A stretch of DNA of 64,000 nucleotides from Pseudomonas sp. K2I15 (GCF_002204795.1 NZ_NIXO01000026.1:21324-85323); one strand, 5' to 3'. Shown: positions 33,994 to 43,377, counted from the first letter of the stretch. Translations and numbers: made by a program. The notes: a model not told the origin generated them from the sequence alone.

Positions 33994-34914
33994 TTATTGG
34001 CTCAGCACGGCTTTGCCGCCCTTGAGAATGGCCAAGGCGTCTTCAGCAATCTGCTCCGAGGCCAATACCCCCCGGTTACGCGCCCAACTGTCGCCGTCGA
34101 CTTCGGCCACCTGATGATTGCGCACCGCCCCCAGCACTTGCCACAGCGGTTGTTTGCTCCAACTGTCGACAATGCTCGGACGCCGGTAGTGACCTACCAG
34201 CAACCAACCAGGGTCTAGCGCGAGCAGTTGTTCCAGGCTGACGAACTCGGTAGGCGCCGCCTTGGCGCGCACGGCAGGCACCTTCAGGCCGATGGCCTGC
34301 AGCACACTGCCCGCATAGGAGTCCGGCCCGTGCACTGAAAAACTGTCCTCTCGGGCAACGCCAAACAGCACGCTGGCACCTGCCGGGATCTGTTGCGCAA
34401 TCGCCTTTAGATGCTCACGGTTCTGTGCAATACGCGCTTGCATCTGCGGGCTTTTGCCGAGGGCCTTGCCGATCAGTTCGGCTGACTTCAGGCTGCCTTC
34501 GTAATCCTCACCGCGAGAGGGCAACAACAGGGTCGGCGCGATGCTGGCCAGGTCGCTGTACAACGCTTGATGACGGTTCAGGTCGGCAACGATCAGGTCC
34601 GGTTTGAGTCGAGCGATTTCTTCGATGCTCGGCTGGGAGCGCAACCCGACAGACTTCCACTGGCCGATGGCCTGGCGCACACGCGGCAACACGCGGTTGG
34701 CATCACCGTCATCGGCAGCGCCTACGGGGGTCACGTCAACGGCGGCCAGGCTGTCGAGAAACGAAAATTCCAGCACCACCACGCGCTTGGGCGCATCAGG
34801 CAGATGCACCGCATGCTGGCCATCGTTGACATCGATGGGCTCGGCGCGCAACACGCTGCAAGACAAAGCCAGAACACAGGCGGCAAGGGTCGGGATGAAG
34901 CTGAACATACGCAT
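33994..34914 (-). CDS. Iron-siderophore ABC transporter periplasmic binding protein (FecB-like)
   Basis: A 306-residue TroA-fold binding protein with a Sec signal ending SCSVLRAEP. It shows the family features VVVLEFSFLDSLAAVDVTPV near residue 45, LKPDLIVADLNRH and a C-terminal NHQVAEVDGDSWARNRG segment. It should deliver a ferric siderophore from the periplasm to the permeases downstream. It follows the TonB receptor gene after 133 bases. The receptor-binding-protein-permeases-ATPase order matches carboxylate-siderophore systems such as acr-cbrABCD and fec. The exact ligand is not readable. Confidence 0.85.
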   Translation of the reverse strand: MRMFSFIPTLAACVLALSCSVLRAEPIDVNDGQHAVHLPDAPKRVVVLEFSFLDSLAAVDVTPVGAADDGDANRVLPRVRQAIGQWKSVGLRSQPSIEEIARLKPDLIVADLNRHQALYSDLASIAPTLLLPSRGEDYEGSLKSAELIGKALGKSPQMQARIAQNREHLKAIAQQIPAGASVLFGVAREDSFSVHGPDSYAGSVLQAIGLKVPAVRAKAAPTEFVSLEQLLALDPGWLLVGHYRRPSIVDSWSKQPLWQVLGAVRNHQVAEVDGDSWARNRGVLASEQIAEDALAILKGGKAVLSQ

Positions 34915-35047
34915 GGCAAGTACCTTGGCTTGAAACGCCCACGCTAGACAGGCCTGGGAAAACGGCGGGTACTATTCCATATCGCGGCGATACGATCAAA
35001 AAACATTCGCCGTTGCGTGAGCTTCCTATTCACCCCCTGCCCTGTCC

Positions 35048-37438
35048 TCAAAAGTCAACAGTGGCTGACAGCAAATACGTGCGGGGCGTCGACAAGGTCA
35101 ACCCCGGCTCGCTGTCATCCGAGGCACCCGCTGAACTCCAGTAGCGCCGGTTGGCCACGTTCTCGACATTGGCCCGCAGGGTAATGTGCTTGTCGTCGAG
35201 CTTGAAGGCGTAGCGTGCGCCGACGTCGAGGCGGGTCCAGGCGTCGATTTCCTTGACGTTGGACTGGTCCAGGTACTGCGAGCTGGAATAGATCCCGCGA
35301 CTGGTCAGGGTCAGGCCTTCAACGGTCGGCACATCCCACTCGGCGCCCAGGTTGACGTTGTACTTGGGCGTGGCCGGTGCGCGGTTGCCATCAAAGGTGC
35401 CGTTGGTGGTGTTGCTCAACTCGCTGTCGATGTACATCACCCCGCCCAGCAGGCGGAAGCCCTTGAGCGGTTCGCCGAACACGCTGAGTTCCACGCCGTC
35501 GTTCTGGCGCTTGCCGTTGGGGCCGAACACCTGCGTGGTGGCATTGGTCTCGTAGGCCGGCTGCTTGATGCGGAACACCGCCGCCGTTACCGCGAACGCA
35601 CCGGCGTCGTACTTGGCGCCGACTTCGACCTGGCGGCTGATGAACGGCGGGAAGATTTCGTCGTCGTTGATCGAGGTCGACGGCGCGACCTTGCCCTGGC
35701 TCAGGCCTTCCATGTAGTTGGCGTACAACGAGAGCTTGTCGGTGGCCTTGAACAGGATGCCGCCCGAGGGTGAAATCTTTTCTTCGTCGTAGGCGGTCTT
35801 GCCTTTGACGTTATCGGTCCAGTCGTCCACCTTGACCCGCTGCCAGCGCGCGCCGAGGGTCAGCAGCAGCCGGTCATCGAAGAAGCCCAGGGTGTCGGAC
35901 AACGCCACGCCGCTGAAGCGGTTCTCGGTGTAGACCTTCGAGTCGAACCGCGTTGGCCGGCCGGGCGCGGGGGTTTGCACAGGGTTGTAGATATTGCTCG
36001 TACCGGACGCATAGCGCGCGCCGCCGTTTTCGAAGTCCATGTAGAAGTAGCTGGCCGCCAGGTTGACCTCATGGCTCACCGGGCCGGTATGGAACCAGTT
36101 GCGCACGCCGGCCGTAGCAGTACGCACGTTTTCGTCGCGGGTGAAGTCGCGGGGCTGCACGCTGAAATCACCGGCATTGTTGGTCACTGACACGGCGTGG
36201 CGCAGGAAGTCGTGGTTACTTTTGCGCGCGCCCACGCCGCCGTAGAGCATCACGTTGTCGCTGAGGTCGAACTCACCGTTGACCGTGCCGAACGTGTCGT
36301 TGGTGCTCGCCTTGCTCCAGGGCTGCGCGTAGTTGTGGCGCACGTCGTTGGCACTCGGCACCTTGGCGTCGGGGCCGACCTGTACGCGTTCTTGCGGGGC
36401 GTCGGTGTCACGCTCGGTGCGGCCGATGTCGGTGGAGAGTCGCAGGCGCTCACCGCGAAAATCCAGGCCCAGTACCGCCATCTCGCGGTCGACACTCTGG
36501 TGGTCCCAGGCGGTGTCGCCGGACTGCTTCACGCCGTTGAAACGCAGGCCGAACTTGTTGTCTTCACCGAAACGCCGGCCGATATCCACGGCCCCGCCCG
36601 CCTGGCTGTCGGAGGCCCAACTACCGGTAAACGAGGTGATGGGTGTGTCGGTGGCGCGCTTGGGCACCACGTTGATCCCGCCGCCCACGCTGCCCCGTGG
36701 CGAGATGCCGTTGATCAACTGGCTGGGGCCTTTGATGATGTCGACGCGCTCGGCCATTTCCATGTCGATGGTGTAGGTCGGCAATACGCCGTAGAGACCG
36801 TTGTAGGCGACATCACTGTTGAACAGGCTGAAGCCGCGAATGGTGAATTGCTCATAGCGCCCGCCCGCCGGGTTGGTGGCGCGCACCGAGGGGTCGCTGG
36901 CGATCAGGTCGCCAAGGGTGCGCGCCTGCTGGTTCTTGACCGCCTCGCTGGTGTAGGTGGTCATGCTGAACGGGGTTTCCATGAAGTCCTTCGAGCCCAG
37001 CAGGCCTTGGGAGCCACGGCGCGCCACCTGGCCACCGGCGAAGGACTCGCTGCCAGCGTCGCTGGTGGTACCGAGAATCGAGGTGGGCGCCAGTTGCAGG
37101 CTGCCGCCTTCGGGAATCGGGGTCAGCATGTAAGCCTGTTCACCCATGGGTTGCAGTTGCAGGCCCGAGCCTTGGAGCAGGCGCGCGAAACCTTCTTCCA
37201 CGCCGTATTCGCCGGACAACCCGCTGCTGTTGCGGCCGCTGACCAGCGCCGGGTCCACCGACAGGTTGACCCCCGCCAGGCCGGCGAAACGGGTCAACGC
37301 GGCGCTCAGGCTGCCGGCCGGCACCTGGTAGCTGCGCCGGGACGCGCCGTCTTCGGCATAACTGATGGGGACGAACAACGGGCTGGCACTCAGGCTCAGC
37401 ATGAGGCTGAAATTCAGCAACGGGCGTATTGCGGGCAT
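35048..37438 (-). CDS. TonB-dependent siderophore receptor with STN signalling domain
   Basis: The 796-residue outer-membrane receptor has a signal peptide ending ISYAED. An STN domain (about 30-110, YQVPAGSLSAALTRFAGLAG) normally contacts a FecR-type anti-sigma factor. A plug (about 145-255, VDIIKGPSQLINGISPRGSVG) and a barrel ending LLSATVDF follow. No fecI/fecR pair is nearby, so any partner lies elsewhere. The start is taken at 37438, directly before a good signal peptide. The longer frame is non-coding upstream DNA. It is the first gene of the uptake operon, 86 bases after hpaR copy 1. No convincing Fur box is visible. Confidence 0.88.
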   Translation of the reverse strand: MPAIRPLLNFSLMLSLSASPLFVPISYAEDGASRRSYQVPAGSLSAALTRFAGLAGVNLSVDPALVSGRNSSGLSGEYGVEEGFARLLQGSGLQLQPMGEQAYMLTPIPEGGSLQLAPTSILGTTSDAGSESFAGGQVARRGSQGLLGSKDFMETPFSMTTYTSEAVKNQQARTLGDLIASDPSVRATNPAGGRYEQFTIRGFSLFNSDVAYNGLYGVLPTYTIDMEMAERVDIIKGPSQLINGISPRGSVGGGINVVPKRATDTPITSFTGSWASDSQAGGAVDIGRRFGEDNKFGLRFNGVKQSGDTAWDHQSVDREMAVLGLDFRGERLRLSTDIGRTERDTDAPQERVQVGPDAKVPSANDVRHNYAQPWSKASTNDTFGTVNGEFDLSDNVMLYGGVGARKSNHDFLRHAVSVTNNAGDFSVQPRDFTRDENVRTATAGVRNWFHTGPVSHEVNLAASYFYMDFENGGARYASGTSNIYNPVQTPAPGRPTRFDSKVYTENRFSGVALSDTLGFFDDRLLLTLGARWQRVKVDDWTDNVKGKTAYDEEKISPSGGILFKATDKLSLYANYMEGLSQGKVAPSTSINDDEIFPPFISRQVEVGAKYDAGAFAVTAAVFRIKQPAYETNATTQVFGPNGKRQNDGVELSVFGEPLKGFRLLGGVMYIDSELSNTTNGTFDGNRAPATPKYNVNLGAEWDVPTVEGLTLTSRGIYSSSQYLDQSNVKEIDAWTRLDVGARYAFKLDDKHITLRANVENVANRRYWSSAGASDDSEPGLTLSTPRTYLLSATVDF

Positions 37439-37524
37439 TGGCAGAAGCTCTCGATTTTGTTCACTTACCTGGAATGACCAGCCACGTGAAAAAAGGGGAC
37501 AGGCTTCAGCCAATATTTTCGAAA

Positions 37525-37947
37525 TTACGGTTTGATGCTTTTCAGCTTGTTGAGCAACTCCAGCAATTGCTCCAGGGATTCCTCGCCGAACTGCTCCTGA
37601 ATCTTCTGGTAATTGCTTTCCATCCCGGCGCTCATGTCGACAAAACACTGCTGGCCCTGCTCGGTCAGGGCAACAAACATCCGGCGCTGGTCTTCGGACG
37701 ATTTGCGCCGGCGCACGATGCCGTCACGCTCCAGCCGCCCCAGCACGCCGGTCATGCTCGGCTTGAGGATGCACGCCAGGTGCGCCAGTTGGTGGCTTTC
37801 CAGTTCGCCCTGCTGGCGCAGGATGCGGATCACCCGCCACTGCTGTTCGGTCAGGTCATGTTCATTGAGCAACGGCCGGAAGAACGCCATGGTCGCTTCG
37901 CGGGCCTGGAGCAAGGTGAGCGTAAGGGACGGTCTAGGGGTGGGCAT
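37525..37947 (-). CDS. hpaR: MarR-family regulator HpaR (copy 1)
   Basis: The 140-residue protein matches the homoprotocatechuate-operon repressor HpaR almost throughout: SLTLTLLQAREATMAFFRP, LTEQQWRVIRILRQQGELE and KPSMTGVLGRLERDGIVRR. The winged helix is at about 35-100. HpaR normally represses the meta-cleavage operon and is released by 4-HPA or related aromatics. It lies between the siderophore receptor and the porin that opens the hpa cluster, and a close paralogue is at 48089-48511. A perfect ATTTCGAAAT palindrome (38032-38041) stands upstream. Confidence 0.85.
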   Translation of the reverse strand: MPTPRPSLTLTLLQAREATMAFFRPLLNEHDLTEQQWRVIRILRQQGELESHQLAHLACILKPSMTGVLGRLERDGIVRRRKSSEDQRRMFVALTEQGQQCFVDMSAGMESNYQKIQEQFGEESLEQLLELLNKLKSIKP

Positions 37948-38083
37948 GGTTCACGCGCATAAGAGGTCGAAGCGTCGAAGCTTAGAGTCGGTGCCTTGTG
38001 CATGCAACTCGGGGCACGCAGCAAGTCGTTAATTTCGAAATGAATTCGTAAAAAGCTGTTAATCCCGCTATTCAGATTAAATA

Positions 38084-38093
38084 TAACATGTTA
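38084..38093. promoter_or_regulatory. TAACATGTTA palindrome in the porin promoter
   Basis: The perfect 10-bp palindrome overlaps a TATAAC -10-like hexamer (38082-38087), 65 bases before the porin start. The same 10-mer recurs at 60178-60187 upstream of feaR, which suggests a shared regulator. The -35 region is poor, in keeping with an activated promoter. Confidence 0.45.
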
Positions 38094-38157
38094 ACAATAT
38101 GCCGCCCCTGCCCCGGCGGCGGGCTCCACCAACAAAAACAATAAAAGGAACGCCCTC

Positions 38158-39414
38158 ATGCACTCGTGCCTCTTTCGCACGGCGGCAAGCGCTGGCCTGT
38201 GCGCCGCGTTTACCCCTCTGGTCGCCCACGCCGACTTCATCCAGGACAGCAGAGCCAGCCTGGACCTGCGCAATTTCTACATGAACCGCGACTTTCGCCA
38301 GGCCAACGCGCCGCAGAACAAGGCTGACGAATGGGCGCAAGGTTTTGTGTTGCGCCTGGAGTCGGGCTACACCGAAGGCGTGGTCGGTTTTGGCGTAGAT
38401 GCCTTGGGTGAAATGGGGCTGAAGCTCGACTCCAGCCGCGACCGCCGGGGCACCGGGCTGCTGCCGTCTGGCGCCAGCGGGGAGCCTGCCGACAGCTACA
38501 GCGAACTCGGCCTGACCGCCAAATTGCGCGTGTCTAAAACCGTGCTCAAGCTCGGCACCCTGCAACCCATACTGCCGGTGGCCGCCTACAACGACACCCG
38601 CCTGCTGCCGTCGACCTACAACGGCGAACTGGTGACGTCCCAGGATATCGATGGCCTGACCCTGAATGTGGGCCGCCTGGAAAAACAAAACCTGCGGGAC
38701 TCCTCCAACAACGAATCCATGAGCTACGGCGGCGTCACCAGCAGCCACCTGGACCTGGCCGGCGGCACCTACGCGATCAACCCGCACCTGGCGGCGACCT
38801 ATTATTACGCGCAGATGCAGGACATCTACCGCCAGAACTTTATCGGCCTGGTGCATGACCTGCCGCTGGCCGAGGGCGTGAGCCTGCGCACCGACCTGCG
38901 CTACTTCGACACCCGCGAGCAAGGCAGCGCGCTGCTGCGCAGCCCTACCCGGGTTGACGGCGGGCGGATCGACAACCGCTTTTTCAACGGCATGTTCAGC
39001 TTGTCGGTGGGCGCGCACAAATTCGGCCTGGGCTACCAGAACCTTTCCGGTGACGGCGATTTTGCCTTCCCGGGGCAAGACCCGTACTCGGTCAACCTAG
39101 TGACCATCAATATCTTCACCAAGGCCAACACCGACGCGTGGCAGGCGCGATACGACTACAACTTCGCCGCCCTCGGCCTGCCCGGCCTGACCTTCATGAC
39201 CCGCTACGTCGACGGCAGCCACGCGCAAACCGCCACGGTGCGCAACGGCCGGGAATGGGAACGCGACACCGACCTGGTCTACACCGTGCAAAGCGGCCCA
39301 CTGAAGAACGTCAACGTGCGCCTGCGCAACGCCACGCTGCGCTCAAGCAACGGCCTGACCAGCGACATCGACGAAAGCCGGGTGATCATCGGCTACACCG
39401 TGGCCCTGTGGTAA
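38158..39414 (+). CDS. OprD-family outer-membrane porin of the hpa cluster
   Basis: A 418-residue OprD-type channel with a signal peptide ending PLVAHA. The conserved ADFIQDSRASLDLRNFYMNR start, LPSTYNGELV and YQNLSGDGDFAFPG motifs and a terminal VALW are present. Such porins admit small carboxylates. The position at the head of the hpa genes, convergent with hpaA, suggests 4-hydroxyphenylacetate or homoprotocatechuate uptake. The start at 38158 is followed by an adequate signal sequence, and AAAGGAACG stands just upstream. Confidence 0.85.
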   Translation: MHSCLFRTAASAGLCAAFTPLVAHADFIQDSRASLDLRNFYMNRDFRQANAPQNKADEWAQGFVLRLESGYTEGVVGFGVDALGEMGLKLDSSRDRRGTGLLPSGASGEPADSYSELGLTAKLRVSKTVLKLGTLQPILPVAAYNDTRLLPSTYNGELVTSQDIDGLTLNVGRLEKQNLRDSSNNESMSYGGVTSSHLDLAGGTYAINPHLAATYYYAQMQDIYRQNFIGLVHDLPLAEGVSLRTDLRYFDTREQGSALLRSPTRVDGGRIDNRFFNGMFSLSVGAHKFGLGYQNLSGDGDFAFPGQDPYSVNLVTINIFTKANTDAWQARYDYNFAALGLPGLTFMTRYVDGSHAQTATVRNGREWERDTDLVYTVQSGPLKNVNVRLRNATLRSSNGLTSDIDESRVIIGYTVALW

Positions 39415-39425
39415 GGGTAAGCGCC

Positions 39426-40328
39426 TCAACGCAGCCCCGATTGACGCTGGCGGTATTCCCCCGGCGTCATCTGCGCGTAACGCTGGAAGAACCGGCTGAA
39501 ATACGCCGGGTCCTTGAACCCCAATTGGTAGCAGATTTCATTCGCCGAACTGCCGGTAAACAGCAGCAGGCGCCGGGCTTCCTGCATCAACCGTTCAAGG
39601 ATCAGGCGTTTGGACGGCAGGTCGGCGATGCGTCGGCACACTTCGTTCAGCCGCGCTTCGGTGACACCCACACCGTCGGCGTAGCGCGACAACGGCCAGT
39701 GTTGCCGGTAGTGGTCTTCGATCAGTTCGTTGAAGCGGTGGAAGATCCGCAAGTCTTCGTGGCGTGCCGGGCGGGCCTCCAGGGAATTGGCGCAGAGCCT
39801 GAGCAGGCTGATCATGATCAGGCGCGTCAGGCTGTCCAGCGCCGAACCGCGCCCACAGGCCTGGGCGTTGATCTCGTTGCACAGCTCGTCGAAGAGGAAT
39901 TCCAGGCGGCGCACCTCGGAATGAAACTCCGGCGCCAGCCGCGCCAGCGCCACACAGGCGGGGGGCAATTGCGCGCCGGGGGCCAGGCTCGGGTCGGCGT
40001 CGATCAAGGCCCACACCAATTGCTGGCGTACGGTCAGCACATGCCCATCGGCGTCGGCTTCGGTGACAAAGGAATGCGCCACCGTGGGCGGCGTAAGGAA
40101 AAACATCGGCCCGGATTCGAGGTACTGCTGGTCGTCCAGATAGACACGCACCGCGCCGGTCTTGACGTAATGCACCTGGAAAAACCGGTCGTGGCGATGC
40201 ACCGGCATGTTGCGGCCAAAAAAACCCGCCAGGTTGCCGAGCCTGTCGTAGTGCACCTCGGCATCGCTGTAACGCTGGTCGTAGACCTGCCCGATGTTGA
40301 TGTTGGGGATCGGCTGACGATCGCTCAT
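39426..40328 (-). CDS. hpaA: 4-Hydroxyphenylacetate catabolism activator HpaA (AraC family)
   Basis: A 300-residue AraC/XylS regulator with an N-terminal cupin sensor (about 20-100, MPVHRHDRFFQVHYVKTG) and a C-terminal double helix-turn-helix (about 200-295). The latter contains CYQLGFKDPAYFSRFFQRYAQ and the PGEYRQ end. HpaA responds to 4-HPA and activates hpaBC in enterobacteria. It is divergent from hpaG1 across a 143-base promoter region. ATG 40328 is preferred over an upstream in-frame ATG because the conserved N-terminus begins there. Confidence 0.88.
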   Translation of the reverse strand: MSDRQPIPNINIGQVYDQRYSDAEVHYDRLGNLAGFFGRNMPVHRHDRFFQVHYVKTGAVRVYLDDQQYLESGPMFFLTPPTVAHSFVTEADADGHVLTVRQQLVWALIDADPSLAPGAQLPPACVALARLAPEFHSEVRRLEFLFDELCNEINAQACGRGSALDSLTRLIMISLLRLCANSLEARPARHEDLRIFHRFNELIEDHYRQHWPLSRYADGVGVTEARLNEVCRRIADLPSKRLILERLMQEARRLLLFTGSSANEICYQLGFKDPAYFSRFFQRYAQMTPGEYRQRQSGLR

Positions 40329-40375
40329 CACTGCATTCTCTTTGTTGTTTTGCGTGCCCCGAAATATTGCCACGC

Positions 40376-40418
40376 TTGACGATAGTTAACATCTTAATTA
40401 TAACGTTAACAGGTTAAC
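40376..40418 (+). promoter_or_regulatory. hpaG1 sigma-70 promoter overlapped by three GTTAAC repeats
   Basis: TTGACG (40376-40381) and TATAAC (40399-40404) are separated by 17 bases, a near-consensus sigma-70 promoter. Three GTTAAC palindromes (40385-40390, 40405-40410, 40413-40418) lie between and just after the hexamers, an arrangement expected for a MarR-type repressor such as HpaR. The promoter points to hpaG1, whose start is about 60 bases further on. Confidence 0.6.
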
Positions 40419-40471
40419 GAATATCCCACGGAGCAGAGCCGAATCTGCCCCGCCACTGCCAGGAGAAAAGC

Positions 40472-41137
40472 ATGAGCCGTGCCCTGCATGATGTTGCGAA
40501 CGGCACCCTGTTCGGCGTTGCGCTGAACTACCAGGGGTTGCTGAACCAAAGTCTCGCCGAATTCGAACAAGCGCCTTACCAGAAACCACCGGTCAAGCCG
40601 GTGCTGTTCATCAAGACGCCCAACACCCGCAATAGCCACAGCGGTGTGGTGCTGCACCCTCCGGGTGAACGCCTGCAACCCGGCCCGGCACTCGGGGTGG
40701 TGATTGGCAAAAGCGCCAGCCGCGTCAGCGTTGAAAACGCCCTGGAGCATGTGGCCGGCTACACCATCGTCAATGAGTTCAGCCTGCCGGAAGACAGCTA
40801 CTACCGCCCGGCGGTGAAAGCCAAGTGCCGGGACGGTTTCTGCGCATTGGGCCCGGAACTGGTGGCCCGTGACCAGATTGCCAACCCGCACCAATTAAGC
40901 GTGAAGCTGTTCGTCAACGGTGAACTGCGCCAGCAAAACTCCACCGCCAATTTCGTGCGCAGCATCCCGCAGTTGATCGCCGAGATCAGCGAGTTCATGA
41001 CCCTGCACGAAGGCGATGTGCTGATCACCGGCACACCCGAAGGCCGGGTGGATGTGCAACCCGGCGACACGGTTGAAGTCGAGATCAGCGGCCTGGGCCG
41101 CCTGGTCAACCACATCAAGGCAGAGGAGCTGTCATGA
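40472..41137 (+). CDS. hpaG1: 4-HPA degradation isomerase/decarboxylase, N-terminal subunit HpaG1
   Basis: A 221-residue fumarylacetoacetate-hydrolase-fold protein that corresponds to the N-terminal half of enterobacterial HpaG. Motifs such as FIKTPNT, LPEDSYYRPAVKAKCRDGFC and TGTPEG fit. With HpaG2 it decarboxylates and isomerises 5-oxo-pent-3-ene-1,2,5-tricarboxylate to 2-hydroxyhepta-2,4-dienedioate. CCAGGAG precedes the ATG. The stop overlaps hpaG2 (ATGA). Splitting into two genes is the usual Pseudomonas form. Confidence 0.9.
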   Translation: MSRALHDVANGTLFGVALNYQGLLNQSLAEFEQAPYQKPPVKPVLFIKTPNTRNSHSGVVLHPPGERLQPGPALGVVIGKSASRVSVENALEHVAGYTIVNEFSLPEDSYYRPAVKAKCRDGFCALGPELVARDQIANPHQLSVKLFVNGELRQQNSTANFVRSIPQLIAEISEFMTLHEGDVLITGTPEGRVDVQPGDTVEVEISGLGRLVNHIKAEELS

Positions 41138-41904
41138 AACACGCCCGTATTCGCTTTGAAGGTGCCGTGCACCAGGTTCTGGTCGAAGCCCAGAACGCCG
41201 TGCGCCTGGCTGATGGCCGCCGGGTGGCTGAAGACCAGGTCGAATGGCTGCCACCGGCCACCGGCAGTATGTTCGCCCTCGGCCTGAACTACGCCGACCA
41301 CGCCGCCGAACTGGCCTTCAAGCCGCCGACCGAACCGCTGGCCTTCATCAAGTCCCCCGGCACCTACACCGGCCACAACCAGGTGACCTGGCGCCCGGAC
41401 AACGTCGCCTACATGCACTACGAGTGCGAGCTGGTGGCCGTCATCGGCAAACCGGCGCGCAACGTCAAGCGTGCAGACGCCCTGGACTACGTGGCCGGCT
41501 ACACGGTGTGCAACGACTACGCGATCCGCGACTACCTGGAAAACTACTACCGCCCCAACCTGCGGGTGAAAAACCGCGATGCCACCACGCCCGTCGGCCC
41601 CTGGATTGTCGACGTCGCCGACGTGCCGGACCCAAGCAACCTGAAGCTGCGCACCTGGATCAACGGTGAACTGCGCCAGGAAGGCAGCACTAAGGACATG
41701 ATTTTCGACATCCCGTATTTGATCGAATACCTGTCCAGCTTCATGACCCTGCAACCCGGCGACATGATCGCCACCGGCACGCCGGAAGGCCTGGCCGATG
41801 TGGTGCCGGGGGACGAAGTGATCGTGGAAGTGGAAGGCGTAGGTCGCCTGGTTAATCGAATTGTCAGCGAGGCGGACTTTTTTGCCGCCGGTCAAGAGGC
41901 ATGA
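41134..41904 (+). CDS. hpaG2: 4-HPA degradation isomerase/decarboxylase, C-terminal subunit HpaG2
   Basis: The 256-residue FAH-fold partner of HpaG1 matches the C-terminal half of fused HpaG. The metal-binding region MHYECELVAVIGKPARNV, NDYAIRDYLENYYRPN and TGTPEGLADVVPGDEV are all present. The start overlaps the hpaG1 stop and its own stop overlaps hpaE (ATGA). The trio is therefore translated in tight coupling. Confidence 0.92.
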   Translation: MKHARIRFEGAVHQVLVEAQNAVRLADGRRVAEDQVEWLPPATGSMFALGLNYADHAAELAFKPPTEPLAFIKSPGTYTGHNQVTWRPDNVAYMHYECELVAVIGKPARNVKRADALDYVAGYTVCNDYAIRDYLENYYRPNLRVKNRDATTPVGPWIVDVADVPDPSNLKLRTWINGELRQEGSTKDMIFDIPYLIEYLSSFMTLQPGDMIATGTPEGLADVVPGDEVIVEVEGVGRLVNRIVSEADFFAAGQEA

Positions 41905-43370
41905 GCAGCATGATCAAACACTGGATCAACGGCCGTGAGGTCGAAAGCAAAGACACCTTTATCAACTACAACCCGGCCACCGGCGAAGCCATCGGTGAAG
42001 TCGCCAGCGGCGGCGCCGAGGAAGTGGCGCAGGCGGTAGCGGCAGCCAAGGAAGCCTTTCCGAAGTGGGCGGGAACCCCGGCCAAGGAACGTGCCCGCTT
42101 GATGCGCAAGCTCGGTGAACTGATCGAACAGAACGTGCCGCACCTGGCCGAGCTGGAAACCCTCGACACCGGCCTGCCGATCCACCAGACCAAAAACGTG
42201 CTGATTCCCCGCGCGTCCCACAACTTCGACTTCTTCGCCGAAGTCTGCACCCGCATGGACGGCCACAGTTACCCGGTGGACGACCAGATGCTCAACTACA
42301 CCCTGTACCAGCCGGTGGGTGTCTGCGCGCTGGTGTCGCCGTGGAACGTGCCGTTCATGACGGCTACCTGGAAAACCGCGCCGTGCCTGGCGCTGGGCAA
42401 TACTGCCGTTTTGAAAATGTCCGAGCTGTCGCCGCTGACGGCCAATGAGTTAGGGCGCCTGGCGGTCGAGGCCGGCATTCCCAAAGGCGTGTTGAACGTG
42501 ATCCAGGGCTACGGCGCCACCGCCGGTGACGCGCTGGTGCGCCACCCCGACGTGCGCGCGATTTCCTTTACCGGCGGCACCGCCACCGGCAAGAAAATCA
42601 TGCAGACCGCCGGGCTGAAAAAGTACTCGATGGAGCTGGGCGGCAAGTCGCCGGTGCTGATCTTTGAAGATGCCGACCTGGATCGCGCCCTCGACGCAGC
42701 CTTGTTCACCATCTTCTCGCTGAACGGTGAACGCTGCACCGCCGGCAGCCGGATCTTCATTCAGGAGAGCGTGTATCCGCAGTTCGTCGCCGAGTTTGCC
42801 GCCCGCGCCAAACGCCTGATCGTCGGTGACCCGCAGGACCCGAAAACCCAGGTCGGCTCGATGATCACCCAGGCCCACTATGACAAGGTCACCGGCTACA
42901 TCAAGATTGGCCTCGAAGAAGGCGCCACCCTGCTGGCCGGTGGCCTGGAGCGCCCGGCCAACCTGCCGGCGCACTTGAGCCGTGGGCAGTTTATCCAGCC
43001 GACGGTATTCGCCGATGTGAACAATAAAATGCGCATTGCCCAGGAAGAGATCTTTGGCCCGGTGGTGTGCCTGATTCCGTTCAAGGACGAAGCCGAGGCG
43101 CTGCAACTGGCCAACGATACCGAGTACGGCCTGGCGTCTTACATCTGGACCCAGGACATCGGCAAAGCGCATCGTCTGGCCTACGGCATAGAAGCCGGCA
43201 TGGTGTTCATCAACAGCCAGAACGTGCGGGACTTGCGCCAGCCGTTCGGTGGCGTAAAAGGTTCCGGCACCGGCCGTGAAGGCGGCCAGTACAGCTTCGA
43301 AGTGTTCGCCGAGATCAAGAACGTGTGCATTTCCATGGGCAGTCATCACATCCCGCGCTGGGGTGTTTGA
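41901..43370 (+). CDS. hpaE: 5-Carboxymethyl-2-hydroxymuconate-semialdehyde dehydrogenase HpaE
   Basis: A 489-residue NAD-dependent aldehyde dehydrogenase that oxidises the ring-cleavage product to 5-carboxymethyl-2-hydroxymuconate. It has the catalytic Glu in MELGGKSPV, the catalytic Cys in NGERCTAGSR and the Rossmann SFTGGTATGKK motif. The C-terminal SMGSHHIPRWGV is the typical HpaE end. The start at 41901 overlaps hpaG2. A Met three codons further is an alternative. The gene ends before a REP doublet that separates it from hpaD. Confidence 0.93.
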   Translation: MSSMIKHWINGREVESKDTFINYNPATGEAIGEVASGGAEEVAQAVAAAKEAFPKWAGTPAKERARLMRKLGELIEQNVPHLAELETLDTGLPIHQTKNVLIPRASHNFDFFAEVCTRMDGHSYPVDDQMLNYTLYQPVGVCALVSPWNVPFMTATWKTAPCLALGNTAVLKMSELSPLTANELGRLAVEAGIPKGVLNVIQGYGATAGDALVRHPDVRAISFTGGTATGKKIMQTAGLKKYSMELGGKSPVLIFEDADLDRALDAALFTIFSLNGERCTAGSRIFIQESVYPQFVAEFAARAKRLIVGDPQDPKTQVGSMITQAHYDKVTGYIKIGLEEGATLLAGGLERPANLPAHLSRGQFIQPTVFADVNNKMRIAQEEIFGPVVCLIPFKDEAEALQLANDTEYGLASYIWTQDIGKAHRLAYGIEAGMVFINSQNVRDLRQPFGGVKGSGTGREGGQYSFEVFAEIKNVCISMGSHHIPRWGV

Positions 43371-43377
43371 GTGATCC

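Noticed and set aside
37500..37530. ATTTTCGAAATTA near the end of hpaR copy 1 as a second copy of the ATTTCGAAAT palindrome
   Set aside because: It is only a partial match and partly overlaps the coding end of hpaR, so it is not listed as a site.
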